A stretch of 64,000 bases of DNA from Mycolicibacterium sp. TUM20985 (GTDB taxonomy: Bacteria > Actinomycetota > Actinomycetes > Mycobacteriales > Mycobacteriaceae), in the NCBI RefSeq assembly GCF_030295745.1, contig NZ_AP027291.1, forward strand, positions 4,526,001 through 4,590,000. The letters are read 5' to 3'. Below the pieces are notes generated by a model. The model saw only the letters and a program-made list of their open reading frames with translations, made no database searches and was not told the origin of the DNA. Shown piece by piece: positions 49,576 to 58,379 of the stretch. The position numbers and the translations under genes were made by a program. How positions within the stretch are numbered: position 1 is the first letter of the stretch; every line of letters starts with the position of its first letter.

Positions 49576-50361
49576 ATGCCGCATCTCGAACTGACTCGCC
49601 CGCGCCCCGACGTCGCCCTCCTCACGCTGAACCGACCGGACAAGCTCAATGCGCTGAACTATCACCTGGTCGAGGAACTGCACCAGAGCCTCGAGGAGGT
49701 CGGTTCCGACGATGGGTGTCGCGTGCTGGTGTTGACCGGCGCGGGCCGCGGATTCTGCTCGGGTCTGGACCTGACCGAACCGATGCCGGCGGAAGCCGCT
49801 CGCGGACTGGAGTTTCCGCGGTCCGGAATGCGGTGGCAGGAGCGCATCGCCGAGCTCACCACGCGGTTGAGCGGCTTGCGCCAGCCAGTCATCGCCGCCG
49901 TCAACGGACCCGCCTACGGTGGCGGGTTCGCGCTGGCGATGGCATCCGACATTCGCGTCGCCTCGACGTCGGCCCGGTTCTGTACCCAGTTCATCAAGCT
50001 GGGACTCGGCGGCTGCGACATCGGCGTCAGCTACACCCTGCCGCGGATCGTCGGTGCCGGTCAGGCATTCGACCTGATCCTCACCGCCCGCACGGTGGAT
50101 GCGGACGAGGCGTTGCGCATCGGCCTGGTGTCGCGGGTTTCCGCGGGATCCGCGGTCGACGACGCCCTGGCGATCGCCGAAACACTCTGCAGCTACGGCA
50201 AGTTCGGACTGGAGTCGACCAAGCAGGTGTTGTGGGCCAATCTCGAGGCGTCCAGCCTGCACGCGGCACTGCAGGTGGAGAACCGCAGCCAGATCCTGTC
50301 CACGACCAGCGGCGAGCTCAACGACGCAAAGGCCGCCTTCGCCACCCGCAAGAACCAGTGA
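49576..50361 (+). CDS. Enoyl-CoA hydratase/isomerase family protein
   Basis: 261 aa crotonase. LTLNRPDKLNALNYHLVEEL, then VLTGAGRGFCSGLDL (oxyanion hole), then PVIAAVNGPAYGGGFALAMASDIRVAS. The second catalytic Glu position of hydratases is occupied around FIKLGLGGCDIGVSYTLPRI, where the usual Glu pair is replaced, so isomerase or another crotonase activity is possible. It lies 24 bp after the TetR gene and is convergent with an SDR. Confidence 0.9.
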   Translation: MPHLELTRPRPDVALLTLNRPDKLNALNYHLVEELHQSLEEVGSDDGCRVLVLTGAGRGFCSGLDLTEPMPAEAARGLEFPRSGMRWQERIAELTTRLSGLRQPVIAAVNGPAYGGGFALAMASDIRVASTSARFCTQFIKLGLGGCDIGVSYTLPRIVGAGQAFDLILTARTVDADEALRIGLVSRVSAGSAVDDALAIAETLCSYGKFGLESTKQVLWANLEASSLHAALQVENRSQILSTTSGELNDAKAAFATRKNQ

Positions 50362-50382
50362 CGACGTCGCCACGCGTCGGGT

Positions 50383-51153
50383 CTAGCGGGGCGTGCCGCC
50401 GCCGTCGACGATGACGACCTGTCCGGTGATGTAACTCCCTGCGTCCGAACACAACAGCAGCGCAGCGCCCACCATCTCATCGGGGCTGGCTAGGCGCTTC
50501 ATCAACGTTCCGCCCACCATGCCGTCGATCGCCTGCTGCGGATTCTTGCGCATCATGTCGGTATCGACGGGGCCCGGCGCGATCGCGTTGACCCGGATGC
50601 CGTCCGCCACGTACCCCGCCGCCATCGAGCGGGTGAACGACATCAGCGCGGCCTTGACCGAACCGTAGATCGCCATCGTCGGGGCGAAGTTGAAGGCACC
50701 CACCGACACCATGTTCAGCACTGCCGCATGCGAGCTCTTCCTCAAATATGGAAGTGCCCTCTGCGCCAGGAAGATCGGTCCGTGCAGATTCACCTCATAG
50801 GATTTCGCCAGCGCTTCCGGGGTCATCTCGCCCATCGGTTCCGCCAACGCGTTGGCGGCGTTGTTGACCACGACGTCGACACCGCCGAACTCGCCAGCGG
50901 TGCGCTCCACGAGCAGGTCCAGATCGTCGAGGTTGCCGATGTGAGCGGCGACGCCGATCGCTTCACCGCCGAGGCCACGCAGATGCTTGGCGGCCTCGTC
51001 ACAGGCGTCGGCCTTGCGACTGGCCACCACGACGCGGGCCCCGGCGAGGACGAACCCCTCCGCCAGGGCCAGTCCGATGCCGCGACTCCCGCCCGTCACG
51101 ATCACGGTGCGGTCGGTCATGTCGAAGAGCCGGTCGAAGGCTGGGCGATCCAT
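50383..51153 (-). CDS. Short-chain dehydrogenase/reductase
   Basis: Classical SDR of 256 aa. VIVTGGSRGIGLALAEGF near residue 18, VVVNNAANALAEP, then LNMVSVGAFNFAPTMAIYGSVKAAL (Ser-Tyr-Lys), and ITGQVVIVDGGG at the end. This loop pattern resembles mycobacterial FabG-like dehydrogenases acting on hydroxyacyl substrates. ATG 51153 gives the normal N-terminus; an upstream in-frame start at 51195 would add 14 residues. No operon partner: the neighbouring pseudouridine synthase gene ends 76 bp upstream. Confidence 0.9.
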   Translation of the reverse strand: MDRPAFDRLFDMTDRTVIVTGGSRGIGLALAEGFVLAGARVVVASRKADACDEAAKHLRGLGGEAIGVAAHIGNLDDLDLLVERTAGEFGGVDVVVNNAANALAEPMGEMTPEALAKSYEVNLHGPIFLAQRALPYLRKSSHAAVLNMVSVGAFNFAPTMAIYGSVKAALMSFTRSMAAGYVADGIRVNAIAPGPVDTDMMRKNPQQAIDGMVGGTLMKRLASPDEMVGAALLLCSDAGSYITGQVVIVDGGGTPR

Positions 51154-51228
51154 GATCGCTAGTAGAACAGACCGGTGGTGACGATCGGTCGGCATGGCCC
51201 AGGTCGACGTGGCGACGGGGTCTGACCG

Positions 51229-52080
51229 TCACAGCGAGCGCTCGCTGACGAACACCTGCCGATCGCCGCTCAGCGGATCGACGAACTCCACGCGGTGGGC
51301 CAACAGCTGCAACGGATCGGGGAAGTCGTCGGCTCCCACGTCGACCACCTCCGGGTACAACGGGTCGCCGAGAATCGGCAGCCCCAGCGACGCCATGTGC
51401 ACCCGTAGCTGATGCGTCCGGCCGGTCCGCGGAGTCAACCGGTACAACCCGTCGCCAAGGTGCTCGACGAGCGTCTCGGCGTTCGATTCACCGGGTTCCT
51501 CGTACGCCTGTAACCGCCCGCGCTCCTTGAGGATTCGACTCCGGAGCGTCAGGGGAAACGCCAACGTGGACACGTCCGCCCGCGCCAGGTACGTCTTGCG
51601 CACCTCGCCACGCGCGAACATCGTCTGATACGCCCCGCGGACCTCACGGCGCGCGGTGAACAGCAGCACACCGGCGGTCAGCCGGTCCAGGCGGTGCGCC
51701 GGCGCAAGCTCGGGCAGGTCGAGTGAGCGACGCAACCGCACCAGCGCGGTCTGCGCCACGTGCCGGCCCCGCGGCATGGTGGCCAGGAAGTGCGGCTTGT
51801 CGACGACCACGATGTCGTCGTCGCGATACAGCACGGGCACGTCGAACGGGACGGGAACCTCCTCGGGCAGGTCACGATAGAGGTAGACGAAGGCGTTCGG
51901 GGCAAGCACCGTCGACGGGCTCACGACCGATCCGTCGGCGCAGACCACTTCGCCCGCAAGGACTTTCTCCGCAGCCCGCTCACCGAACCGGTCGGCCAGT
52001 TCGACGAGCACCGCTCCCCCGCGCAGCCGCACCCGCGTCGGACCGATGCCGTCGCGATCGGGTAGCGGGGAACGCGTCAC
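51229..52080 (-). CDS. RluA-family pseudouridine synthase (Rv3300c-like)
   Basis: 283 aa. The catalytic motif HRLDRLTAGVLLF carries the conserved Asp; KPHFLATMPRG and RTGRTHQLRVHMASLGLPILGDPLY are the other RluA motifs. It isomerises uridine in rRNA or tRNA; the site is unknown. GTG 52080 overlaps the glpD stop (GTGA), so it is coupled to glpD, the same relation as in M. tuberculosis except that phoY1 is missing between them here. A longer open frame upstream is non-conserved and antisense-like in composition. Confidence 0.92.
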   Translation of the reverse strand: MTRSPLPDRDGIGPTRVRLRGGAVLVELADRFGERAAEKVLAGEVVCADGSVVSPSTVLAPNAFVYLYRDLPEEVPVPFDVPVLYRDDDIVVVDKPHFLATMPRGRHVAQTALVRLRRSLDLPELAPAHRLDRLTAGVLLFTARREVRGAYQTMFARGEVRKTYLARADVSTLAFPLTLRSRILKERGRLQAYEEPGESNAETLVEHLGDGLYRLTPRTGRTHQLRVHMASLGLPILGDPLYPEVVDVGADDFPDPLQLLAHRVEFVDPLSGDRQVFVSERSL

Positions 52081-53822
52081 GTCAGTGGCACCGGTTCCAG
52101 GATCTCGGCCCGCGCCTCGGGTGCCGCGGCCCGTAACGCGTCGGCGGACTCGTCGTCGGGTTGGGTCTGCGACAGCACCTCGGCTTCGACCCGGGCCTGA
52201 TACGTGGTCACCTCGCGGTCGACGTCCGCGGGACTCCAACCCAGCACCGGGGCAACGACTTCGGCGACCTCGCGGGCACAGTCGACTCCGCGGTGCGGGT
52301 ACTCGATCGAGATGCGCATGCGACGCGCCAGGATGTCCTCGAGGTGCAGGGCACCCTCGGCGGCCGCGGCGTAGTACGCCTCGACCTTGAGGTACACGGG
52401 CGCTTCGGTGATGGGCGTCAACAACTCTGGACGTCCCTCGGCCATCGCCAACACCTCGCCGATCAGCGAGCCGTAGCGGTCCAGCAGATGGCGAACCCGA
52501 TACGGGTGCAGGTTGTAGTGCGCGCCAACGTGTTCAGTCTGATTGATCAGCGCGAAGTACCCGTCCGCGCCCATCAGCGGCACCTTCTCGGTAATCGACG
52601 GCGCCACCCGGGTGGGAACGAAGACGCTGGCCGCGTCGATGGCGTCCTCGCCCATCACCCGGTAGGTCGTGTACTTGCCGCCGGCAATTGCGACGAGACC
52701 CGGCGACGGCGTGGCCACGGCGTGCTCACGCGACAGCTTGGACGTCTCTTCGCTCTCCCCCGCCAGCAGTGGCCTCAATCCCGCGTAGACGCCGTCGATG
52801 TCGTCGTGGTTCAGCGGCGTCGCCAGCACCGTGTTGACCGTCTCGAGGATGTAGTCGATGTCGGCCTTCGTCGCGGCGGGGTGCGCCAGGTCCAGATTCC
52901 AGTCGGTGTCGGTCGTCCCGATGATCCAGTGGGTGCCCCACGGAATGACGAACAGCACCGACTTCTCGGTGCGCAGGATGATCGCCACCTCGCTGACGAT
53001 CCGGTCCCGCGGCACGACGATGTGCACACCCTTCGACGCGCGCACCCGAAAACGCCCGCGCTGCTTCGACAGTGCCTGAATCTCGTCGGTCCAGACACCG
53101 GTGGCGTTGACGACCACGTGGCCACGGACGTCGGTGACCTCACCGTCCTCGCTGTCGCGCACGCGCACGCCCGTCACGCGGTCGCCCTCGCGCAGCAGCG
53201 ACACCACCTGCGTCGAGGTTCGCACCACCGCACCGTAGTGGGCTGCGGTGCGCGCCACCGTCATGGTGTGGCGCGCGTCGTCGACGACGGTGTCGTAGTA
53301 GCGGATCCCGCCGATCAATGAGCTGCGCTTGAGCCCCGGCGCCAACCGCAACGCCCCGGCCTTCAACAAATGTTTCTGCGGCGGAACGGATTTCGCGCCA
53401 CCCAGCTGGTCGTAGAGGAAGATGCCCGCCGCGACGTACGGCCGCTCCCACAACCGCTTGGTCAGCGGGAAGAGGAAGGGCAGCGGCTTGACGAGGTGCG
53501 GTGCGAGCGTCGTGAGCGACAGCTCCCGCTCGTGCAGAGCCTCGCGGACCAGCCCGAACTCCAGCTGCTCCAGATACCGCAGTCCGCCGTGGAACATCTT
53601 CGAGGATCGGCTCGAGGTTCCGGACGCGAAGTCACGCGCTTCGACGAGGGCCACCTTGAGACCGCGGGTGGCGGCGTCGAGGGCGGCACCGGCGCCAACC
53701 ACGCCGCCGCCGATGACGACGACGTCGAAGTGTTCGCTGCCCAGACGTTTCCACGCCTGCGCGCGCCCGTCGGGGCTGAGAAGGGTCTGGCCGTTGCCCG
53801 GACCGGGGATCGGGTCACTCAC
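52077..53822 (-). CDS. glpD: Aerobic glycerol-3-phosphate dehydrogenase
   Basis: 581 aa FAD enzyme that oxidises sn-glycerol 3-phosphate to dihydroxyacetone phosphate and passes electrons to quinone at the membrane. FAD motif VVVIGGGVVGAGAALDAATRG near residue 35; GTSSRSSKMFHGGLRYLEQ (family signature); WIIGTTDTDW; AGGKYTTYRVMGEDA. The C-terminal DAO_C domain is complete. Orthologue of Rv3302c (GlpD2). It lies 59 bp after lpdA and leads into the pseudouridine synthase gene. Confidence 0.95.
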   Translation of the reverse strand: MSDPIPGPGNGQTLLSPDGRAQAWKRLGSEHFDVVVIGGGVVGAGAALDAATRGLKVALVEARDFASGTSSRSSKMFHGGLRYLEQLEFGLVREALHERELSLTTLAPHLVKPLPFLFPLTKRLWERPYVAAGIFLYDQLGGAKSVPPQKHLLKAGALRLAPGLKRSSLIGGIRYYDTVVDDARHTMTVARTAAHYGAVVRTSTQVVSLLREGDRVTGVRVRDSEDGEVTDVRGHVVVNATGVWTDEIQALSKQRGRFRVRASKGVHIVVPRDRIVSEVAIILRTEKSVLFVIPWGTHWIIGTTDTDWNLDLAHPAATKADIDYILETVNTVLATPLNHDDIDGVYAGLRPLLAGESEETSKLSREHAVATPSPGLVAIAGGKYTTYRVMGEDAIDAASVFVPTRVAPSITEKVPLMGADGYFALINQTEHVGAHYNLHPYRVRHLLDRYGSLIGEVLAMAEGRPELLTPITEAPVYLKVEAYYAAAAEGALHLEDILARRMRISIEYPHRGVDCAREVAEVVAPVLGWSPADVDREVTTYQARVEAEVLSQTQPDDESADALRAAAPEARAEILEPVPLT

Positions 53823-53881
53823 GCGAGGGACTCCCTCTAGTTACTCGTCGGTAGGCGTACTACTGCGAGCCTACGTGTTCG

Positions 53882-55303
53882 TCAGTCCAGATCGTCGTGA
53901 GCCATCAACCGGCGGGCCGCCTCGACCGTCGACCCAGACAGCGACGGGTACACCGACAGGGTCTGGGCGAGGTCGGTCACCGAGATCCGGTTCTGCACCG
54001 CCAGGGCGATCGGCAGGATCAGCTCCGACGCGATCGGCGCTACGACGACGCCCCCGATGACGACACCGGTCGCCGGGCGGCAGAAGATCTTGACGAAGCC
54101 GCGGCGCAGCAGCGACATCTTGGCTCTGGCGTTGGTCGTCAGCGGCAGCATCAGCGTGCGCGCGGGCACCGTGCCGTCGTCGATGGCGGTCTGCGGGACG
54201 CCGACCGCGGCGATCTCGGGGCGGGTGAAGACGGCGGCCGCGACGGTGCGCAACCGAATCGGCGACACCCCCTCGCCGAGCGCGTGATACATCGCGATGC
54301 GGCCCTGCATGGCGGCCACCGACGCCAGCGGGAGGAGCCCGGTACAGTCGCCGGCAGCGTAGATGCCGGCGGCAGTGGTGCGCGAAACCCGGTCCACCGA
54401 AAGGTAATTGCCCGCGTTCAGCTCGATGCCGACCTTCTCGAGGCCAAGCCCCTCGGTGTTGGGCACCGAACCGACGGTCATCAGAGCGTGGCTGCCCTCG
54501 ACGGTGCGACCGTCGGCCATCGCGACCACGACCCCGTCGGCGGTGCTGGTGACCGATTGGGCGCGGGCGTTCTTGACCAACTTGACGCCACGTTCGGCGA
54601 ACGTCTCCTCCAGCACCGCGGCGGCGTCGGAGTCCTCGTGCGGCAGGATCTGATCGCGGCTGGCCACCACGGTGACCTGGACGCCCAACTCCGTGTAGGC
54701 GTTGCAGAATTCGGCGCCCGTCACACCCGAGCCGACGATCACCAGATGCTCGGGAAGCTCGGTGAGGTCGTAGAGCTGACGCCAGTTCAGGATGCGATCG
54801 CCGTCGGGGACCGCCTGTGGCAGAACCCGTGGGCGCGCGCCGGTCGCGATCAGCACCACGTCGGCCTTCAGCGTGCCGACCTTGCCGTCCGATGTGGTGA
54901 CCTTCACACGGTGGTGCGCCATGCCGGGAGAGTCGTCGACCAGCTCGCCGCGTCCGTGGATGATCGTGACGCCTTCGCGCAGCAGGTTGGATCCGATGTC
55001 GGCGGACTGGGATCGTGCCAGCGTCTTCACGCGATTGTGGATCTGGGGCAGCGAGATCTTGGCGTCTTCGATCTTGATGTCGAAGCCCAATCCGTCGGCG
55101 CGGCGCAACTCGGTGCGCACGCCGGTCGAGGCGATGAACGTCTTGGACGGCACGCAGTCCCAGAGGACGCACCCGCCACCGATGCCGTCGGACTCGACGA
55201 TGGTGACCTGCGCGACGCCGGGCCCATGGCCCGCGGCGACGAGTGCTGCTTCGTACCCGGCGGGGCCGCCACCGATGATCACAATGCGGGTAACCACGGC
55301 CAT
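53882..55303 (-). CDS. lpdA: NAD(P)H quinone reductase LpdA (flavoprotein disulfide reductase family)
   Basis: 473 aa from ATG 55303, orthologue of Rv3303c. FAD motif RIVIIGGGPAGYEAALVAA at residue 6; NAD motif VIVGSGVTGAEF; second FAD motif IYAAGDCTGLLPLASVA. M. tuberculosis LpdA, as I recall it, lacks one of the two redox cysteines and acts as a quinone reductase. This homologue reads GGGCVLWDCVPSK, so C45 and C50 form the CX4C pair of true disulfide reductases. The C-terminal HPT(x)SE active-site His is still absent. Quinone reduction therefore remains the best guess, with a possible disulfide in addition. The gene precedes glpD, whose electrons also enter the quinone pool. Confidence 0.93.
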   Translation of the reverse strand: MAVVTRIVIIGGGPAGYEAALVAAGHGPGVAQVTIVESDGIGGGCVLWDCVPSKTFIASTGVRTELRRADGLGFDIKIEDAKISLPQIHNRVKTLARSQSADIGSNLLREGVTIIHGRGELVDDSPGMAHHRVKVTTSDGKVGTLKADVVLIATGARPRVLPQAVPDGDRILNWRQLYDLTELPEHLVIVGSGVTGAEFCNAYTELGVQVTVVASRDQILPHEDSDAAAVLEETFAERGVKLVKNARAQSVTSTADGVVVAMADGRTVEGSHALMTVGSVPNTEGLGLEKVGIELNAGNYLSVDRVSRTTAAGIYAAGDCTGLLPLASVAAMQGRIAMYHALGEGVSPIRLRTVAAAVFTRPEIAAVGVPQTAIDDGTVPARTLMLPLTTNARAKMSLLRRGFVKIFCRPATGVVIGGVVVAPIASELILPIALAVQNRISVTDLAQTLSVYPSLSGSTVEAARRLMAHDDLD

Positions 55304-55379
55304 CAACCTAGTCTGCTGTGTCCAACTCAACCCGGTGGTTGCCCGCCCGCCGACCAATCCACCCCTTAGGCTTACCGCC

Positions 55380-55853
55380 GTGCCGATCTACGCCGCCTAC
55401 GGATCGAACATGCATCCGGAGCAGATGCTGCAGCGTGCACCCCATTCGCCGATGGCGGGAACGGGGTGGCTGCACGGCTGGCGGCTGACCTTCGGTGGTG
55501 CCGACCTCGGCTGGGAGGGGGCGCTCGCCACCCTCGTCGAGGATCCGCTGTCGAAGGTCTTCGTCGTGCTCTACGACATGACCAAGGAGGACGAGGAGAA
55601 CCTCGACCGCTGGGAGGGTTCGGAGCTCGGCTTCCACAAGAAGATCCGCTGCCGCGTCCACCGGGAGACGTCCGACACCAGCACCGACCCCGTCCTGGCG
55701 TGGCTGTACGTCGTCGACGCGTGGGAGGGCGGCATCCCCTCGGCGCGGTACCTCGGGGTGATGGCGGAGGCCGCCGAGATTGCGGGCGCTCCAGAGGAGT
55801 ACGTCCACGATCTGCGCACCCGCCCGGCCGGCAACGTCGGTCCCGGCACCTAA
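55380..55853 (+). CDS. Gamma-glutamylcyclotransferase-fold protein (Rv3304-like)
   Basis: 157 aa with the GGCT/AIG2 signature YAAYGSNMHPEQM (substrate-binding YGSN) and a conserved acidic residue in DRWEGSELGFHKK. Family enzymes cyclise gamma-glutamyl dipeptides to 5-oxoproline; the true substrate here is unknown. It diverges from lpdA across 76 bp and is convergent with amiA1. The start is GTG 55380. Gene order is as in M. tuberculosis (Rv3303c, Rv3304, Rv3305c). Confidence 0.88.
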   Translation: MPIYAAYGSNMHPEQMLQRAPHSPMAGTGWLHGWRLTFGGADLGWEGALATLVEDPLSKVFVVLYDMTKEDEENLDRWEGSELGFHKKIRCRVHRETSDTSTDPVLAWLYVVDAWEGGIPSARYLGVMAEAAEIAGAPEEYVHDLRTRPAGNVGPGT

Positions 55854-55890
55854 CCCGCCGTCGACTCTGCGCCCAGCGCTGAGCGGAGGG

Positions 55891-57060
55891 CTACAGCCCG
55901 GCGCTCTGCTCGACGATGTTGGTGAACACCCGCACCCCGACGCCCAACGCCCGCTCGTCGAGGTCGAACGTCGGCTGGTGAAGGTCCAGCTGCGGACCGT
56001 GCCCTGGCCACACGCCGAGCCGCGCCATCGCGCCGGGAACGTCCTCCAGGTACCAGGAGAAGTCCTCGCCACCACCAGACTGCCGGGTGTCGGTCAGGAC
56101 GTCGGGCCCGATCGCCTCGATCGCGTGGGTGAAGATCCGCGTCGACACTTCCTCGTTGACCACCGGAGGAACCCCGCGGCGGTAGTGCACGCTGTACTCG
56201 ACCTGCAACGGCGCGAGCAACGACGAAACGATCTCGCGGACGAGCTGTTCCATCATCACCCAGGCCTCGCGGCTGGCGGTCCTGATGGTGCCCGCCACGC
56301 TGCCGGTCTGCGGGATCGCGTTGGCGGCGACGCCGGCGTTGACCGCGCCCCACACCATGACCGTGTTGTTGCGGGGATCGACCCGTCGCGACAGCACGCC
56401 GGGGAGACCGGTGATCAGGGTGCCCAACGCGTAGACCAGATCACCGGTCAGATGCGGCCGCGAGGTGTGCCCGCCCGGTGAGTGCAGGGTGATCTCCACC
56501 TGATCGGCCGCCGACGTGATCGGTCCCGGCCGGATGGCGACCCTGCCGACCTCCAGGCGTGGATCGCAGTGCAGCGCGAAGATCCGCGATACCCCGTTCA
56601 GCGCACCGGCGGCGATCGCATCGATGGCCCCGCCGGGCATCAGTTCCTCCGCGGGCTGGAAGAGCAGCCGCACGCCGACGGGCAGCTCGGGCACCGACGC
56701 GAGGGCCAGGCCTGCCCCGAGCAGCACTGCCGTATGGCCGTCGTGACCGCACGCGTGGGCAACGCCCGGCACCAGCGACGCGTACGCCGATCCCGTCCGC
56801 TCGGCCATCGGCAACGCGTCCATGTCGGCGCGCAACGCCACCCGCGGACCGTGGTCGGGTCCGAAGTCACACGTGAGACCGGTGCCACCGGGCAGCACCT
56901 TGGGGTTCAGACCGGCATCGGCCAGGCGGGAGGCGACGAACTGCGTCGTCTCGAACTCCTGCCGGCCGAGCTCGGGATGGCGGTGGATGTGCCGCCGCCA
57001 CGCCACCAGCTCGTCGTAGTTGTTGGCCAGCCAAGCCTCGGTGGTCTGCGCGATGTTCAC
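55891..57060 (-). CDS. amiA1: M20-family amidohydrolase AmiA1
   Basis: 389 aa metal-dependent amidohydrolase (Rv3305c-like). Metal ligands are visible in LRADMDALP, GVAHACGHDGHTAVL, and QPAEELMPGGA; HCDP and GGEDFSWY complete the site. The family removes acyl groups from amino acids or similar amides. GTG 57060 overlaps the amiB1 stop by 4 bp, so the two paralogues form a coupled pair. Confidence 0.92.
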   Translation of the reverse strand: MNIAQTTEAWLANNYDELVAWRRHIHRHPELGRQEFETTQFVASRLADAGLNPKVLPGGTGLTCDFGPDHGPRVALRADMDALPMAERTGSAYASLVPGVAHACGHDGHTAVLLGAGLALASVPELPVGVRLLFQPAEELMPGGAIDAIAAGALNGVSRIFALHCDPRLEVGRVAIRPGPITSAADQVEITLHSPGGHTSRPHLTGDLVYALGTLITGLPGVLSRRVDPRNNTVMVWGAVNAGVAANAIPQTGSVAGTIRTASREAWVMMEQLVREIVSSLLAPLQVEYSVHYRRGVPPVVNEEVSTRIFTHAIEAIGPDVLTDTRQSGGGEDFSWYLEDVPGAMARLGVWPGHGPQLDLHQPTFDLDERALGVGVRVFTNIVEQSAGL

Positions 57061-58235
57061 GTGCGCCCCGCCTTCAGCCCCAGGACCCTGTCCCGCTCGG
57101 CGGGTGTCTGGGCCAGCTCGACGACGGTGCGGGCCAACATGACGGCTCCTTCGATGACGGCCGTGTCGGCGCTCGGTCCTGCCGCGGCCGCGGCGAACGC
57201 GGGCTGATGGATCGAGGCGCCGTCGGCGTCGATGCCGACGATCGGGTGGATGCCCGGCATGACCTGGGTGACGTTGCCCATGTCGGTGCTGCCGAGCGGG
57301 AACGCCGCCTCGATCTCCGGCCCGACGGGGTTTCGCCCGAACCGCACCATCTCCGCGCGGAACACGTCGGCAAGCCACTGGTCGGGCGTCAACTCCAGGT
57401 AGGACGGCTCGGTCGCCTCGACCCGATGCCCGCAACCCGTGGCCACCGCACCCGCCAGGAAGCAGTCCGACATCCTGCCCTCCAGCTCACGCAGTGATCC
57501 GGTGTCGTTGGCGCGCATCGTGTAGTGCATCTCGGTTCGGGCCGGGATGACGTTGGTCGCCTGCCCGCCGTCGGTGACGATGCCGTGCGCCATCTGACCC
57601 GGCGCGAACTGTTGACGCAGCAGCCCGATCGCCACCTGGGACACCGTGATCGCGTCGGCGGCGTTGAGGCCCAGGTACGGCGCGACCGCCGCGTGTGCCT
57701 CGCGACCGGTGTACTCGACCGCGACCTGCGACAGCGCCAGTGACCTCGCGCGTGCGATGTCGAGTGGGCCGGCGTGCAGCATCACCGTGGCCGCGATGTC
57801 GTCGAAGGTGCCCGCCTCCAGCATCAGCGCCTTGCCGCCGCCAGCCTCCTCGGCGGGGGTGCCGAGCAGCACGACCGTCAGGTCCAGATCATCGGCGACC
57901 TCGGCGAGAGCCAGCGCGGTGCCGACCGCCGACGCGGCGATGATGTTGTGTCCGCATGCGTGGCCGATGCCGGGCAGCGCGTCGTATTCGGCGCAGATGC
58001 CGATCACGAGTGACCCGCTGCCGAAGTCGGCGCGGAAGGCGGTGTCCAAACCCCCTGGTGCCGCGGTGACCTCGAATCCGCGTTCGGCGACGAGCGCCTG
58101 GGTCTTTGCGCAGCTGCGGTGCTCGTCGAACGCGAGCTCGGGTTCGGCGTGAATGGAGTGCGACAGCGCGATGAGGTCGCCACGGCGTCGTTGGACTACG
58201 TCTTCGACGATCGTCGACGCTGTGGCAGTGGGCAT
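57057..58235 (-). CDS. amiB1: M20-family amidohydrolase AmiB1
   Basis: 392 aa, paralogue of AmiA1 and orthologue of Rv3306c. Metal site residues: CAEYDALPGIGHACGHNIIAASA and TPAEEAGGGKALMLEAG; HAGPLDIARA in place of HCDP; TDMGNVTQVMPGIHP near the C-terminus. It has the PM20D2-like pattern (TPAEE-GGGK), so it may hydrolyse N-acyl or peptide-like amides different from those of AmiA1. It is first in the amiB1-amiA1 unit and diverges from deoD across a hairpin-containing gap. Confidence 0.92.
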   Translation of the reverse strand: MPTATASTIVEDVVQRRRGDLIALSHSIHAEPELAFDEHRSCAKTQALVAERGFEVTAAPGGLDTAFRADFGSGSLVIGICAEYDALPGIGHACGHNIIAASAVGTALALAEVADDLDLTVVLLGTPAEEAGGGKALMLEAGTFDDIAATVMLHAGPLDIARARSLALSQVAVEYTGREAHAAVAPYLGLNAADAITVSQVAIGLLRQQFAPGQMAHGIVTDGGQATNVIPARTEMHYTMRANDTGSLRELEGRMSDCFLAGAVATGCGHRVEATEPSYLELTPDQWLADVFRAEMVRFGRNPVGPEIEAAFPLGSTDMGNVTQVMPGIHPIVGIDADGASIHQPAFAAAAAGPSADTAVIEGAVMLARTVVELAQTPAERDRVLGLKAGRT

Positions 58236-58294
58236 CGGAGCAGTATCTCACCACTGCTTTGCTCTTCGCGCGAGCGCTCATCGCCGCCCCTCTG

Positions 58295-58357
58295 CATCGA
58301 GACTGCGCACACGGTGACGATTACCCGCACTCCCTCGCCGTGAGTGCAGTCTCGATG
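58295..58357 (+). repeat. Hairpin in the deoD leader
   Basis: 12-bp perfect inverted repeat CATCGAGACTGC / GCAGTCTCGATG (58295-58306 and 58346-58357) with a 39-nt loop, between amiB1 and deoD and ending 22 bp before the deoD start. It differs in sequence from the four GCGAGCGTGCG repeats but has the same architecture, and CGCGCGAGCG just before it recalls their arm. Confidence 0.65.
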
Positions 58358-58379
58358 ACCGGCGGTACGCTCTCTCGCC

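Noticed and set aside
52081..52239. An N-terminal extension of the pseudouridine synthase
   Set aside because: The extra 53 codons lie antisense-like within the 3' end of glpD, are Arg/Gly-rich and precede a GTGA overlap that is the natural start.
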